A DNA stretch of 5,608 nt from an uncultured Flavobacteriales bacterium (lineage in GTDB: Bacteria; Bacteroidota; Bacteroidia; Flavobacteriales; Vicingaceae). Both the position numbers and the translations under genes were made by a program. The stretch is from contig CAJXFJ010000137.1 in the NCBI GenBank assembly GCA_913052515.1, forward strand, positions 1-5,608. The letters run 5' to 3'. The notes under the pieces are model-generated. The model saw nothing but the letters and a program-made list of their open reading frames with translations, did no database searches and was not told the DNA's origin. This document shows positions 1 to 5,608 of the stretch, in pieces; position 1 is the first letter of the stretch; the number at the start of each line of letters is the position of its first letter.

Positions 1-226
1 CTTTGATTATTCAGAAAGTCAAATCAAAAAAGCGATAGCATTTAGTGACTTTAAGGTGTTGAAAAATCAAGAACAACAAACAGGCTTTATTGATAAAAAC
101 ATGAATTCGCCAAACTTCTTTCGGAAAGGTCAAGTAAATAGTGGTAGAAAAGAGTTAAGTCAAAAGCAGATAGACGAGGTGAAACGGAATCACTTTACGA
201 TGATGAAACAAATGGGATATTTGTAA
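1..226 (+). CDS. Sulfotransfer_1-family sulfotransferase, C-terminal fragment (5' end outside window)
   Basis: This is the 3' end of a gene that begins before the window: 74 codons are open from base 2 to the TAA at 224-226. Its last 71 residues align without gaps to the C-terminus of the complete sulfotransferase at 3912-4742, with about 29 identities counted by hand. The shared landmarks are SES(Q/E)IKKA, VLK, a GF pair, FFR.G.V..G and a GY(L/F) end. FFRKG at visible residues 39-43 matches the RKG-type loop near the C-terminus that binds the 3'-phosphate of PAPS in cytosolic-type sulfotransferases. The P-loop-like PSB motif and the catalytic histidine must lie upstream and cannot be checked. 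By family, the enzyme would move sulfate from PAPS to a hydroxyl or amine; the acceptor is unknown. The next gene starts 54 bases downstream on the same strand, so co-transcription is plausible. Truncation here is an effect of the window edge. Confidence 0.88.
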   Translation, partial: FDYSESQIKKAIAFSDFKVLKNQEQQTGFIDKNMNSPNFFRKGQVNSGRKELSQKQIDEVKRNHFTMMKQMGYL

Positions 227-280
227 TTTGAAGCACAATAGAACACAAAAGTTAGCTTAAAACAAGGACTTTTGCAAAGC

Positions 281-907
281 ATGATTATTTCTCACCAATA
301 TAAATTTATCTTTATTGCTGTTCCCAAAACGGCCACTCATGCCATTCGATTTGCATTGCGTCCCCAATTAGCTTCTACTGATTGGGAACAAGTTGAACTT
401 TTTCACCAAAGTAGGTTGCCATTTGATTCATTTAAATCTGTTAAACATGGTCATCAAACGGCTCAAGAAGCCAAAGAAATCTTGTCAGTAGAGGAGTGGG
501 AGTCTTACTTTAAGTTTGCTTTCGTAAGAAATCCTTATGATCGGTTTGTTTCAGCGGCTCTGTTTAAGCATAAAAAAAGAAAGGATTTTAGGAATAAGAA
601 TACTACCACTAAATTGAAATTGTTACTAAATAGTTTTACTCATAAATGCGATTTAATTTACCGTCCACAAAGCCATTTTATTTGTAACCTAAAAGGTGAG
701 TTAATGCTTAACAAGTTTGGTTATTATGAAGATTTACAAGAGTCATTTACTAGTATTTGCCAGAGAATTGGATTAAAACCTATGAAACTAGAGCATAAAA
801 ACATCAATGTACATGATGCCTATGCTTCTTATTATGATGACGAATTAAAAGAAATGGTGTACGATTTTTACAAAGAAGACTTTCTCAATTTTAATTACAT
901 GAAATAG
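281..907 (+). CDS. Sulfotransfer_2-family (carbohydrate-sulfotransferase-like) protein
   Basis: This is a complete 208-residue PAPS-dependent sulfotransferase of the Sulfotransfer_2 (HNK-1 / chondroitin sulfotransferase-like) type. The 5'-phosphosulfate-binding motif is VPKTATH at residues 14-20, straight after a hydrophobic beta strand (FIFIAV). The 3'-phosphate-binding motif is FVRNPYDRFVSA at 81-92. Other family marks are HGH at 56-58, RPQSHF at 128-133, an FGYYEDL segment near 146-152, HKN at 172-174, and the usual ending YxxDFxxFNY. The length fits the compact bacterial members. I start at ATG 281 rather than the in-frame TTG at 272: AAGGA at 264-268 is 12 bases from the ATG but only 3 from the TTG, and MIISHQYKFIFI is a typical family N-terminus. 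No signal peptide or membrane segment is seen, so it is probably cytoplasmic. Homologues often sulfate sugars, but the acceptor is not readable from the sequence. It is not a close relative of the two Sulfotransfer_1 enzymes nearby. Confidence 0.9.
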   Translation: MIISHQYKFIFIAVPKTATHAIRFALRPQLASTDWEQVELFHQSRLPFDSFKSVKHGHQTAQEAKEILSVEEWESYFKFAFVRNPYDRFVSAALFKHKKRKDFRNKNTTTKLKLLLNSFTHKCDLIYRPQSHFICNLKGELMLNKFGYYEDLQESFTSICQRIGLKPMKLEHKNINVHDAYASYYDDELKEMVYDFYKEDFLNFNYMK

Positions 908-913
908 CAGCAG

Positions 914-938
914 GCAATTGATTTCATGAATCAATTGT
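914..938 (+). terminator. Possible hairpin / weak terminator after the Sulfotransfer_2 gene
   Basis: CAATTGAT (915-922) and ATCAATTG (930-937) are perfect inverted repeats around a 7-base loop, with a possible extra G-U pair at 914/938. The hairpin begins 7 bases after the stop codon at 905-907. The stem is AT-rich and no clear U-run follows, so it is a poor intrinsic terminator by standard criteria. It could equally be an operator-like dyad. An 8-bp repeat of this composition could occur by chance about once in a window this size; its place just after a stop is the main support. Confidence 0.3.
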
Positions 939-949
939 ATCCATGAATT
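934..949 (+). repeat. Intergenic motif copy 1: ATTGTATCCAnnAATT
   Basis: ATTGTATCCA (934-943), then two bases and AATT (946-949), recurs with the same spacing at 2975-2990. The core TTGTATCCA also occurs inverted at 4773-4781. This copy begins 27 bases after the Sulfotransfer_2 stop and ends 87 bases before the radical SAM start. It overlaps the right arm of the inverted repeat at 915-937. I know of no named element with this sequence. It could be a regulatory site, an RNA processing signal or a small dispersed repeat. Confidence 0.4.
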
Positions 950-1036
950 TCTTTGTAAAACCTAGAAAGTCCTTAGCACACAATTAGAGTCGAGTAGCAG
1001 CTTTATTCAAAGTGATTGATTAAGATTGTAATTCAT

Positions 1037-2563
1037 ATGCGAGTCCTTCTTATAAATCCGCCCGTATTATCAGTTCTGGAACCATGGTATGATACTCCTG
1101 ACTTTGTAAGAACAGGTTTGGCATATATTGCAGGCTATGTAAAAGAGAATAGCGAACATGAAGTTGAAATAATAGATGCCAAATTTGAACGATTAAATTT
1201 TGAAGAGACAATTGGTCGTGTTATTGAATTTGAAGCGGATCTTGTTGGTTTTACAGCTTTTACAAACGAGATAAAACCTGCTGCTTACTTGGCGGCAAAA
1301 TTAAAACAACAGAACAGCAATTTAATCACCGTAATTGGTGGTGTGCACCTGAGTGCATTACCCATTCAAACCCTACTTGAATTTAACGCTTTTGATATTG
1401 GCGTTTTTGGGGAAGGGGAGATAACTTTTTTAGAGCTTTTAAATGCTTTGGAAAAAAAGAAATGTCTGGCAGAAATTCAAGGGCTTGTATTTCGAGACAA
1501 AGCAGGTAAACCCATAAAAAATAATACTAGAAGCAGAGTGTTATCGCTTGATAGCATTCAAAAACCTGCTTGGGATTTAATGCCATCAGCTAATACTTAC
1601 TTTATTCAAGCACAAAGAGGATGTCCACTTAATTGTTCCTTTTGTATGAACCCAGGAGGTAAAGCGGTTCGGCATAGAAGTGTAGCTAATATCATTGAAG
1701 AGATTCAATACCTGGTAGAAGCAAAGGGAGCAAAAAGAATTTCTTTTGGCGATGAGATATTTTCAGTGAATAAAAGCTTTACCGTTCAGCTGTTAAAAGC
1801 CATTATAGATAGTAAATTAGGAAGTAAAATAGAATGGGATGTTCAAACTCATGTAAGATACGTTGATCGAGAGTTGTTTAAGTTGTTTCGAGAGGCTGAA
1901 GTAGATATTGTAGAACTTGGAGTAGAAACAGGTGATGAAGACTTGCTTAAGAAAATGGGAAAGGGAACGAATCTTGAAATGATTAAAAAGGCATTTAAAA
2001 TAGCAAAGGAGGAAAATGTTAAGACTGGTGCTTTTTTCCTTTTTGGACAGCCCAATGAAACTGTGCAGTCGCTCAGAAAAACAATTCGATTTGCTTCACT
2101 CCTGAATCCCGACGTTCCAATGTTTGGTTTAATGGTGCCATACCCCGGAACCAAAGTTTCAGAAATGGCTAGCACAAATAGCCATGGCTATTACTTGATA
2201 AGTAGAGACTGGGATGAGTATAATAAACAATTAGGAGGTGCACTGGAGTTTGCAGGTATTTCAAGAAGCAAAATAGAGTATTATCAGGCTTTAGGATACT
2301 TAATGGTCTTTATTCAAAACTTTAGAGGTAAAGATTTAGCCAAATTTCTTTGGAAGTATAGAGTAGGGGTAATCTCCGTAATAAAAAAAATAACACTTAA
2401 GTCTGAATCTATAGCTTCACTTTATGAAAAACCATTTGATTATGATGATTTATTGCTCTCTCATAAAACAAATGAAGTTAATTACTTAAAAACTAGTTTT
2501 GAAAACTGGAAAGAATACCAAATAAAAGAACTAAAACGATTCAAGTTAATGTCTGAAACTTAG
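1037..2563 (+). CDS. B12-binding-domain radical SAM protein
   Basis: This is a 508-residue class B-type radical SAM enzyme. The N-terminal cobalamin-binding Rossmann-like domain (about residues 1-140) opens with MRVLLINPP and contains IIDA (45-48), VIGGVHLSALP (99-109) and FGEGE (124-128). The radical SAM core (about 185-390) has CPLNCSFC, with C196, C200 and C203 binding the 4Fe-4S cluster, followed by GDE (238-240) and the GVETGDEDLLKKMGKG segment (295-310). The C-terminal part is less conserved and follows the common DWDEY motif. Such enzymes use SAM and cobalamin for methylation of unactivated carbons or for rearrangements. At the DxHxxG place the sequence reads DAKFER, so the lower-axial histidine seems absent, as known in some B12 radical SAM enzymes. 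I prefer ATG 1037 to the in-frame TTG at 1016, because MRVLLINPP is the standard family start; no good ribosome-binding site favours either. It lies 64 bases before a PqqD-like gene, which hints at a peptide substrate, but the reaction is unknown. Confidence 0.92.
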   Translation: MRVLLINPPVLSVLEPWYDTPDFVRTGLAYIAGYVKENSEHEVEIIDAKFERLNFEETIGRVIEFEADLVGFTAFTNEIKPAAYLAAKLKQQNSNLITVIGGVHLSALPIQTLLEFNAFDIGVFGEGEITFLELLNALEKKKCLAEIQGLVFRDKAGKPIKNNTRSRVLSLDSIQKPAWDLMPSANTYFIQAQRGCPLNCSFCMNPGGKAVRHRSVANIIEEIQYLVEAKGAKRISFGDEIFSVNKSFTVQLLKAIIDSKLGSKIEWDVQTHVRYVDRELFKLFREAEVDIVELGVETGDEDLLKKMGKGTNLEMIKKAFKIAKEENVKTGAFFLFGQPNETVQSLRKTIRFASLLNPDVPMFGLMVPYPGTKVSEMASTNSHGYYLISRDWDEYNKQLGGALEFAGISRSKIEYYQALGYLMVFIQNFRGKDLAKFLWKYRVGVISVIKKITLKSESIASLYEKPFDYDDLLLSHKTNEVNYLKTSFENWKEYQIKELKRFKLMSET

Positions 2564-2627
2564 TCGACTAAAATTATCTGTTAAGAAAGAGAGTTTAGAT
2601 ACTTTTACAACTTATTAAAATTACAGT

Positions 2628-2921
2628 ATGAACGATAGAAAAAATATTGATTTAGAACAAATCGTGAAGCGCTCCTCTGATATCATTTCAAGTGAAGTTG
2701 ATGGAGAAGTAGTAATGATGAGCGTAGACCAAGGTATGTATTTTGGGATGGATTCAATTGGAGGTGAAATTTGGAAAAAACTTGAAGAGCCTAAATCAAT
2801 TTCTGCCTTATGTAAAGAGTTGAGCCAAGAATACAATGAAAGTTACACGACTATAGAAGAGGATGTAGTTAAATTTATGCACGATTTACTTCAGAACAAC
2901 ATAGTAGAGAAAGTTGATTAA
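2628..2921 (+). CDS. Stand-alone PqqD-like protein (possible RiPP recognition element)
   Basis: This small 97-residue protein has the PqqD fold pattern: a charged N-terminus, beta strands around residues 19-40 (DGEVVMMSVDQGMYFGMD), the near-invariant G-x-x-IW at 45-49, then a helix-turn-helix-like part with the LCKELSQEY segment and a final helix (EEDVVKFMHDLLQNNIVEKVD). The family's usual length is about 90 residues, so it is complete. PqqD itself binds the PqqA precursor and presents it to the radical SAM enzyme PqqE. Stand-alone relatives serve as leader-peptide recognition elements in lasso and other RiPP pathways. Related proteins also sit beside HprK-like kinases in exopolysaccharide loci, where their role is unclear. 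Here it lies between a radical SAM gene and an HprK-like kinase gene, so a substrate-presenting role for one or both is a fair inference. No precursor gene is found in the flanking gaps. The start at ATG 2628 is the first methionine that fits the family. Confidence 0.85.
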   Translation: MNDRKNIDLEQIVKRSSDIISSEVDGEVVMMSVDQGMYFGMDSIGGEIWKKLEEPKSISALCKELSQEYNESYTTIEEDVVKFMHDLLQNNIVEKVD

Positions 2922-2974
2922 TTATAGGTAAAGATAAGGGAGTGCTACCTTAGTTAAAGATTAAAGAAAGCACG

Positions 2975-2990
2975 ATTGTATCCAATAATT
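2975..2990 (+). repeat. Intergenic motif copy 2: ATTGTATCCAnnAATT
   Basis: This copy of the motif at 934-949 has the same 10-base core and the same two-base gap before AATT, giving 14 of 16 identical positions. It lies 25 bases before the ATG of the HprK-like kinase and 53 bases after the PqqD stop. The position is compatible with a 5' leader or promoter-region site for the kinase-sulfotransferase pair. It does not match the Bacteroidota TAnnTTTG promoter element, and no function is known. Confidence 0.4.
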
Positions 2991-3015
2991 CAAGTCTAAA
3001 GCTGTCCAATTTTAA

Positions 3016-3915
3016 ATGCACTACTATCACTTATTTAATTGGACAATTCAATCTGAGTTAAAGCTTTCTGAGTTAAACAAAATAGAACCAATCCAAAAGG
3101 TTGATATAAAAATTGAATTAACTTCAGCAGAGTCATTCAATATAAACAGCTCAGAGAAAGGAATTGCTTACCAATTAAACTCGAATCAATTTTTATTTGA
3201 AGTAGATCATATTGCGAAGTATTTCATTAAAAATTTAAGTGAAATTCATATCTCGATTGTTAGTGGTGCTGACTTAAATGAAGTTAAATTTCATTTTTAT
3301 AATTCTGTAATTGGCGCACTTTGCTATTTGCGAGGTACTCTGCCAATTCATGCGGCTTCAATAGTAAAAGGAGAAAAGACTTGTTTACTGGCAGGAGGAG
3401 CAGGTGCAGGAAAGTCTACCTTAGCAGGGGGCTTGTGCCAAAATGGAGGAAGTCTTTTATCTGACGATTTAAGTCCTGTTTTTTTTGATAAACACACTCC
3501 AAAGATTGCTCAAGGAATACCCATTTTAAAACTTTGGCCAGATTCCATTAAGAAATTGAATATTAAACTTGAGCAAAAAAGAAAAATAAGATCAAGTATT
3601 AACAAACAACTTTGTTTAATGAAACCATCTAATGCAAATGAAAGGGTTATGTTAAGCAAGATGTTTGTTTTGAAACCAACTATAAGTTTAGAAGAAATAA
3701 CTGTAGAGAAGTTACATGGCAGAAAGAAGCTAAATGTAGTGTTGGAACAAGTATACAGAAATCAGCTTAGTAGAGAATTTGGACTACAAAGAGAAAATTA
3801 TATGAGATGTTGTTTGTTAGCAAAAAACATTGAAGTATATCTGATAAATCAACCTCGTAAATTGAATCGTTTTAAGCAGCAAGTTAATTTGGTTTTATCT
3901 TTACTTGAGGAATGA
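3016..3915 (+). CDS. HprK-related P-loop kinase
   Basis: This 299-residue protein is related to the C-terminal domain of HPr kinase/phosphorylase (HprK). Key marks in order are LPIHAAS (109-115), the Walker A loop GGAGAGKST (127-135), SDDLSP (149-154), whose paired aspartates fit the Mg/catalytic position of the family, and a KLWPDS segment (172-177). The first 100 residues form a family-specific N-terminal region with no clear motif. True HprK acts on HPr in sugar-transport control. Divergent relatives such as the kinase of the paeninodin lasso cluster phosphorylate a peptide precursor, and others are found in exopolysaccharide loci. A PqqD-like gene 94 bases upstream and a sulfotransferase overlapping the end by ATGA argue for a tailoring role rather than carbon regulation. 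The target (peptide Ser, sugar or other) is unknown. The start ATG 3016 gives the expected short lead-in MHYYHLFNWTI. No signal peptide or membrane segment is seen. Confidence 0.87.
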   Translation: MHYYHLFNWTIQSELKLSELNKIEPIQKVDIKIELTSAESFNINSSEKGIAYQLNSNQFLFEVDHIAKYFIKNLSEIHISIVSGADLNEVKFHFYNSVIGALCYLRGTLPIHAASIVKGEKTCLLAGGAGAGKSTLAGGLCQNGGSLLSDDLSPVFFDKHTPKIAQGIPILKLWPDSIKKLNIKLEQKRKIRSSINKQLCLMKPSNANERVMLSKMFVLKPTISLEEITVEKLHGRKKLNVVLEQVYRNQLSREFGLQRENYMRCCLLAKNIEVYLINQPRKLNRFKQQVNLVLSLLEE

Positions 3916-4742
3916 AAAATTTGATTTGGCTTGCATCTTATCCTAAATCGGGGAATACATGGTTGAGAGTGTTTTTAACCAATTTATTATCTAAATCCGA
4001 TAAACCGTCCAGCATAAATCAATTGTACCCGCTTTATTGGGCCAATGACAATTCTCTTATAGAAAAGTATAGTCTTTTTGAAGCTTCTGAATTAAATGCT
4101 ATTGAACTTGACGAAATAAGGCAAGAAGTATACCTTAAATATGCTAAATCATTGAAAGAAGAAGCATTTTTAAAAACACATCATGCTAGTTTTATTTTAA
4201 ATCAGGAGAACAGCTTTATAAACTCAGCCATTACAAAGGGTGTTGTATACTTGGTTCGTAATCCTTTTGACGTAGCTATTTCATTAGCTCATCATCAAGA
4301 AATTACAGTTGATAAAGCCATTCGTTTTATGAACAATGACCAGGCTTACTTAGGCACACCTAACAACAACCAAAACACAGGAGCCGAATTTGTTTCTTCA
4401 TGGAGTAAGAATTATCTAAGCTATAAGCAGAATCATGTTCCAACCTTAATTGTTAAGTATGAGGATTTAGTATTACAACCAGAACTTTACTTTGGTAAAA
4501 TTGTCGAATTTTTAAAAATTAAAGCTTCCGAAAGTGAGATTAAAAAGGCTGTAGAATATAGCCACTTTGAAGTACTTAAAAAGCAAGAGGAGAAGGACGG
4601 TTTTAATCAAGGAAGTGGTTCTAAATCAGGTTTTTTTAGAGTCGGAAATGTAGGACAAGGAAAAGCTTCTTTAAGTACTCAACAGAAAAAAATGATTGTA
4701 AAAAATCATCAAGAAGTAATTCAAGAGTTGGGCTATTTTTAA
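3912..4742 (+). CDS. Sulfotransfer_1-family sulfotransferase
   Basis: This is a complete 276-residue PAPS-dependent sulfotransferase. The 5'-phosphosulfate-binding motif is YPKSGNTWLR at residues 10-19 near the very N-terminus. KTHHA at 88-92 carries the likely catalytic H90. The 3'-phosphate-binding segment is VRNPFDVAISL at 115-125, followed by VKYEDLVLQP at 181-190 and the C-terminal loop FFRVGNVG at 241-248. The usual RKG in that loop reads RVG here, whereas the upstream paralogue (ending at 226) keeps RKG. The start ATG overlaps the kinase stop TGA as ATGA, a layout that often gives translational coupling, so the kinase and this enzyme are probably made together. A cytoplasmic location is likely because no signal peptide is visible. 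The family includes enzymes acting on lipids, glycans, peptides and small molecules, and the acceptor cannot be read from the sequence. It is the last + strand gene; a convergent gene ends 56 bases downstream. Confidence 0.93.
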   Translation: MKNLIWLASYPKSGNTWLRVFLTNLLSKSDKPSSINQLYPLYWANDNSLIEKYSLFEASELNAIELDEIRQEVYLKYAKSLKEEAFLKTHHASFILNQENSFINSAITKGVVYLVRNPFDVAISLAHHQEITVDKAIRFMNNDQAYLGTPNNNQNTGAEFVSSWSKNYLSYKQNHVPTLIVKYEDLVLQPELYFGKIVEFLKIKASESEIKKAVEYSHFEVLKKQEEKDGFNQGSGSKSGFFRVGNVGQGKASLSTQQKKMIVKNHQEVIQELGYF

Positions 4743-4772
4743 GCAAAAAGTAACTTAAGCCACACCGCTTTA

Positions 4773-4781
4773 TGGATACAA
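4773..4781 (-). repeat. Intergenic motif copy 3 (inverted): TTGTATCCA core
   Basis: TGGATACAA on the + strand is the reverse complement of the TTGTATCCA core seen at 935-943 and 2976-2984. It lies in the 55-base gap between the two convergent genes, 16 bases past the stop of the - strand gene. The AATT extension of the other two copies is absent. All three copies lie downstream of a gene on their own strand, but with three cases this may be coincidence. Confidence 0.3.
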
Positions 4782-4797
4782 CAAAATTTAGATGGTA

Positions 4798-5608
4798 TTA
4801 TAAGCTGTTCTTTCCTCGTTCAAGCGTATAATTCCAATTTGCTTTAAAAGATTCTTTAATAACAGTAGGTTCTCCTGTTGACCAATTTACACGCACAGAA
4901 TCAATTTTCTGATGTTTTCCAATACCAAACCAGGCTACAGCGTGATCAAACGATTTAAAGCCTCCACCTGCTTGGATTTCTCTCATCTGATGTTTTCCGT
5001 TGTTATAATATATGATAACCTTAGAACCAATACCAAAACGATTCCCCACTTTGTCGTTTAATTTAAAAGAAATAGCATTCCCTTTATTGCCCTTGTTTTC
5101 ATAAACTAAAACGGGAGATTGTGAAGGAACTGCAATGATATCTAAATCTCCATCATTATCCATATCAAAGTATGTATAAGAACTAATGGTTAAAAACGAA
5201 CTTAAGTTAACTTGTTCAGTAGCATCTACAAAAGCTTTTCCTGAGTCATTTAGGTAGAAAAATTTATCATCTCTTCTAAAATCGTGAAAAGTGTTATTCA
5301 CTACGTAAAGGTCTTGCCATTCATCATTATTAAAATCTGCGAATTTGCAATTCCAACTCCAGCCAACTTGCTCAATGCCGTATTCATAAGCCTTTTCTTG
5401 AAACTTTTTCGATGAAGTTCCTAATTGAAATACGTTTCTTGCCTGCATTTGTGGAATTTCCTGATTCCATGATTCTTTAGAGTAGGCAATTGAGTCTTCA
5501 TCTAAATTAAAACTCACAAAATCAGAAAGCGGACCCCAACCATCTTTTATAAACGACCGTAACTCTTTCTTTTTCTCAGGAGCTCTTATGTATTGATTAT
5601 AGAGGTCA
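4798..5608 (-). CDS. VCBS-repeat / ASPIC-UnbV (CRTAC1-like) protein, C-terminal part
   Basis: This is the C-terminal 269 residues of a larger protein. The frame stays open from the TAA at 4798-4800 to the window edge, so the GTG at 5515-5517 is an internal valine and not the true start. GWSWNCKFADFNNDEWQD (visible residues 82-99) and DMDNDGDLD (148-156) are FG-GAP/VCBS propeller loops with calcium-binding aspartates; the first loop has E where G is usual. After them comes an ASPIC/UnbV domain with NRFGIGSKV, the REIQAGGGF signature and VRVNWSTGE. The protein ends soon after this domain, with no added type IX sorting domain. Such proteins in Bacteroidota are typically exported and about 1,000 residues long; a lipoprotein signal, if present, lies outside the window. 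Their function is poorly known, with adhesion or polymer binding suspected. It is transcribed towards the sulfotransferase operon and is probably a separate unit. Confidence 0.88.
   Translation of the reverse strand, partial: DLYNQYIRAPEKKKELRSFIKDGWGPLSDFVSFNLDEDSIAYSKESWNQEIPQMQARNVFQLGTSSKKFQEKAYEYGIEQVGWSWNCKFADFNNDEWQDLYVVNNTFHDFRRDDKFFYLNDSGKAFVDATEQVNLSSFLTISSYTYFDMDNDGDLDIIAVPSQSPVLVYENKGNKGNAISFKLNDKVGNRFGIGSKVIIYYNNGKHQMREIQAGGGFKSFDHAVAWFGIGKHQKIDSVRVNWSTGEPTVIKESFKANWNYTLERGKNSL

Noticed and set aside
943..987. 14-codon open frame MNFFVKPRKSLAHN considered as a precursor peptide
   Set aside because: It is very short, has no ribosome-binding site and no leader/core layout; such stretches are expected by chance.
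1849..2175. 108-codon open frame on the - strand inside the radical SAM gene
   Set aside because: It lies fully within a well-supported gene, its protein is Ser-rich without any recognisable motif, and it looks like an antisense shadow.
2560..2571. Perfect 12-base palindrome TTAGTCGACTAA over the radical SAM stop codon
   Set aside because: About one or more such palindromes is expected by chance in 5.6 kb, it has no loop for a hairpin, and no second copy was seen.
2600..2607. TACTTTTA upstream of the PqqD-like gene as a Bacteroidota -7 promoter element (TAnnTTTG)
   Set aside because: The last base does not match and no TTTG/TTG element is seen at the right upstream distance; AT-rich sequence gives such partial matches easily.
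2621..2836. 71-codon open frame on the - strand over the PqqD-like gene
   Set aside because: It is antisense to a gene with clear family features and shows no domain of its own.
2935..2952. TAAGG/CCTTA stem with an 8-base loop after the PqqD-like gene as a terminator
   Set aside because: Only five pairs, no U-run after it, and competing pairings nearby; too weak to call.
4757..4770. AAGC/GCTT pair between the convergent genes as a bidirectional terminator
   Set aside because: A four-base stem is too short to support, although a terminator would be expected in this gap.
5515..5517. GTG as the start codon of the - strand VCBS/ASPIC-UnbV gene
   Set aside because: The frame remains open for 30 more codons to the window edge and the family is much longer, so this is an internal valine.

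Overview
The window looks like a piece of an AT-rich genome of a member of the Bacteroidota, possibly marine. This is an inference from four things: strongly AT-biased codon use, start codons mostly without a good Shine-Dalgarno sequence, a CRTAC1-type VCBS/ASPIC-UnbV protein of a kind common in that phylum, and the mix of bacterial sulfotransferases. No rRNA, tRNA, CRISPR array, transposase or prophage gene is visible. Coding density is high and no gap between genes exceeds about 130 bases.

Positions 1-4742 carry six genes in a row on the + strand: (1) the last 74 codons of a Sulfotransfer_1-type sulfotransferase; (2) a complete small Sulfotransfer_2-type sulfotransferase (281-907); (3) a B12-binding-domain radical SAM enzyme (1037-2563); (4) a stand-alone PqqD-like protein (2628-2921); (5) an HprK-related P-loop kinase (3016-3915); and (6) a complete Sulfotransfer_1-type sulfotransferase (3912-4742) whose start overlaps the kinase stop by ATGA. 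Genes 1 and 6 are paralogues, with about 41% identity over their last 71 residues by hand alignment. A convergent gene on the - strand (4798 to beyond 5608) encodes the C-terminal part of a VCBS/ASPIC-UnbV (CRTAC1-like) protein, which closes the + strand gene run.

The central inference is that PqqD, HprK-like kinase, radical SAM enzyme and three sulfotransferases form one tailoring cluster. In known systems, PqqD-like domains bind leader peptides of ribosomally made peptides (RiPPs), HprK-like kinases phosphorylate lasso peptide precursors, and B12 radical SAM enzymes methylate or rearrange unreactive carbons. Sulfotransferases transfer sulfate from PAPS. The substrate could therefore be a peptide, or alternatively a surface glycan or lipid, since PqqD/HprK pairs also occur in exopolysaccharide loci. 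No precursor peptide, lasso cyclase, peptidase or glycosyltransferase is inside the window, so the substrate cannot be decided here.

The short gaps between genes are not empty. The 9-mer TTGTATCCA occurs in three of the five gaps, twice on + and once on -. The two + copies extend to a shared ATTGTATCCAnnAATT. An 8-bp inverted repeat sits just after the Sulfotransfer_2 gene and overlaps the first copy.
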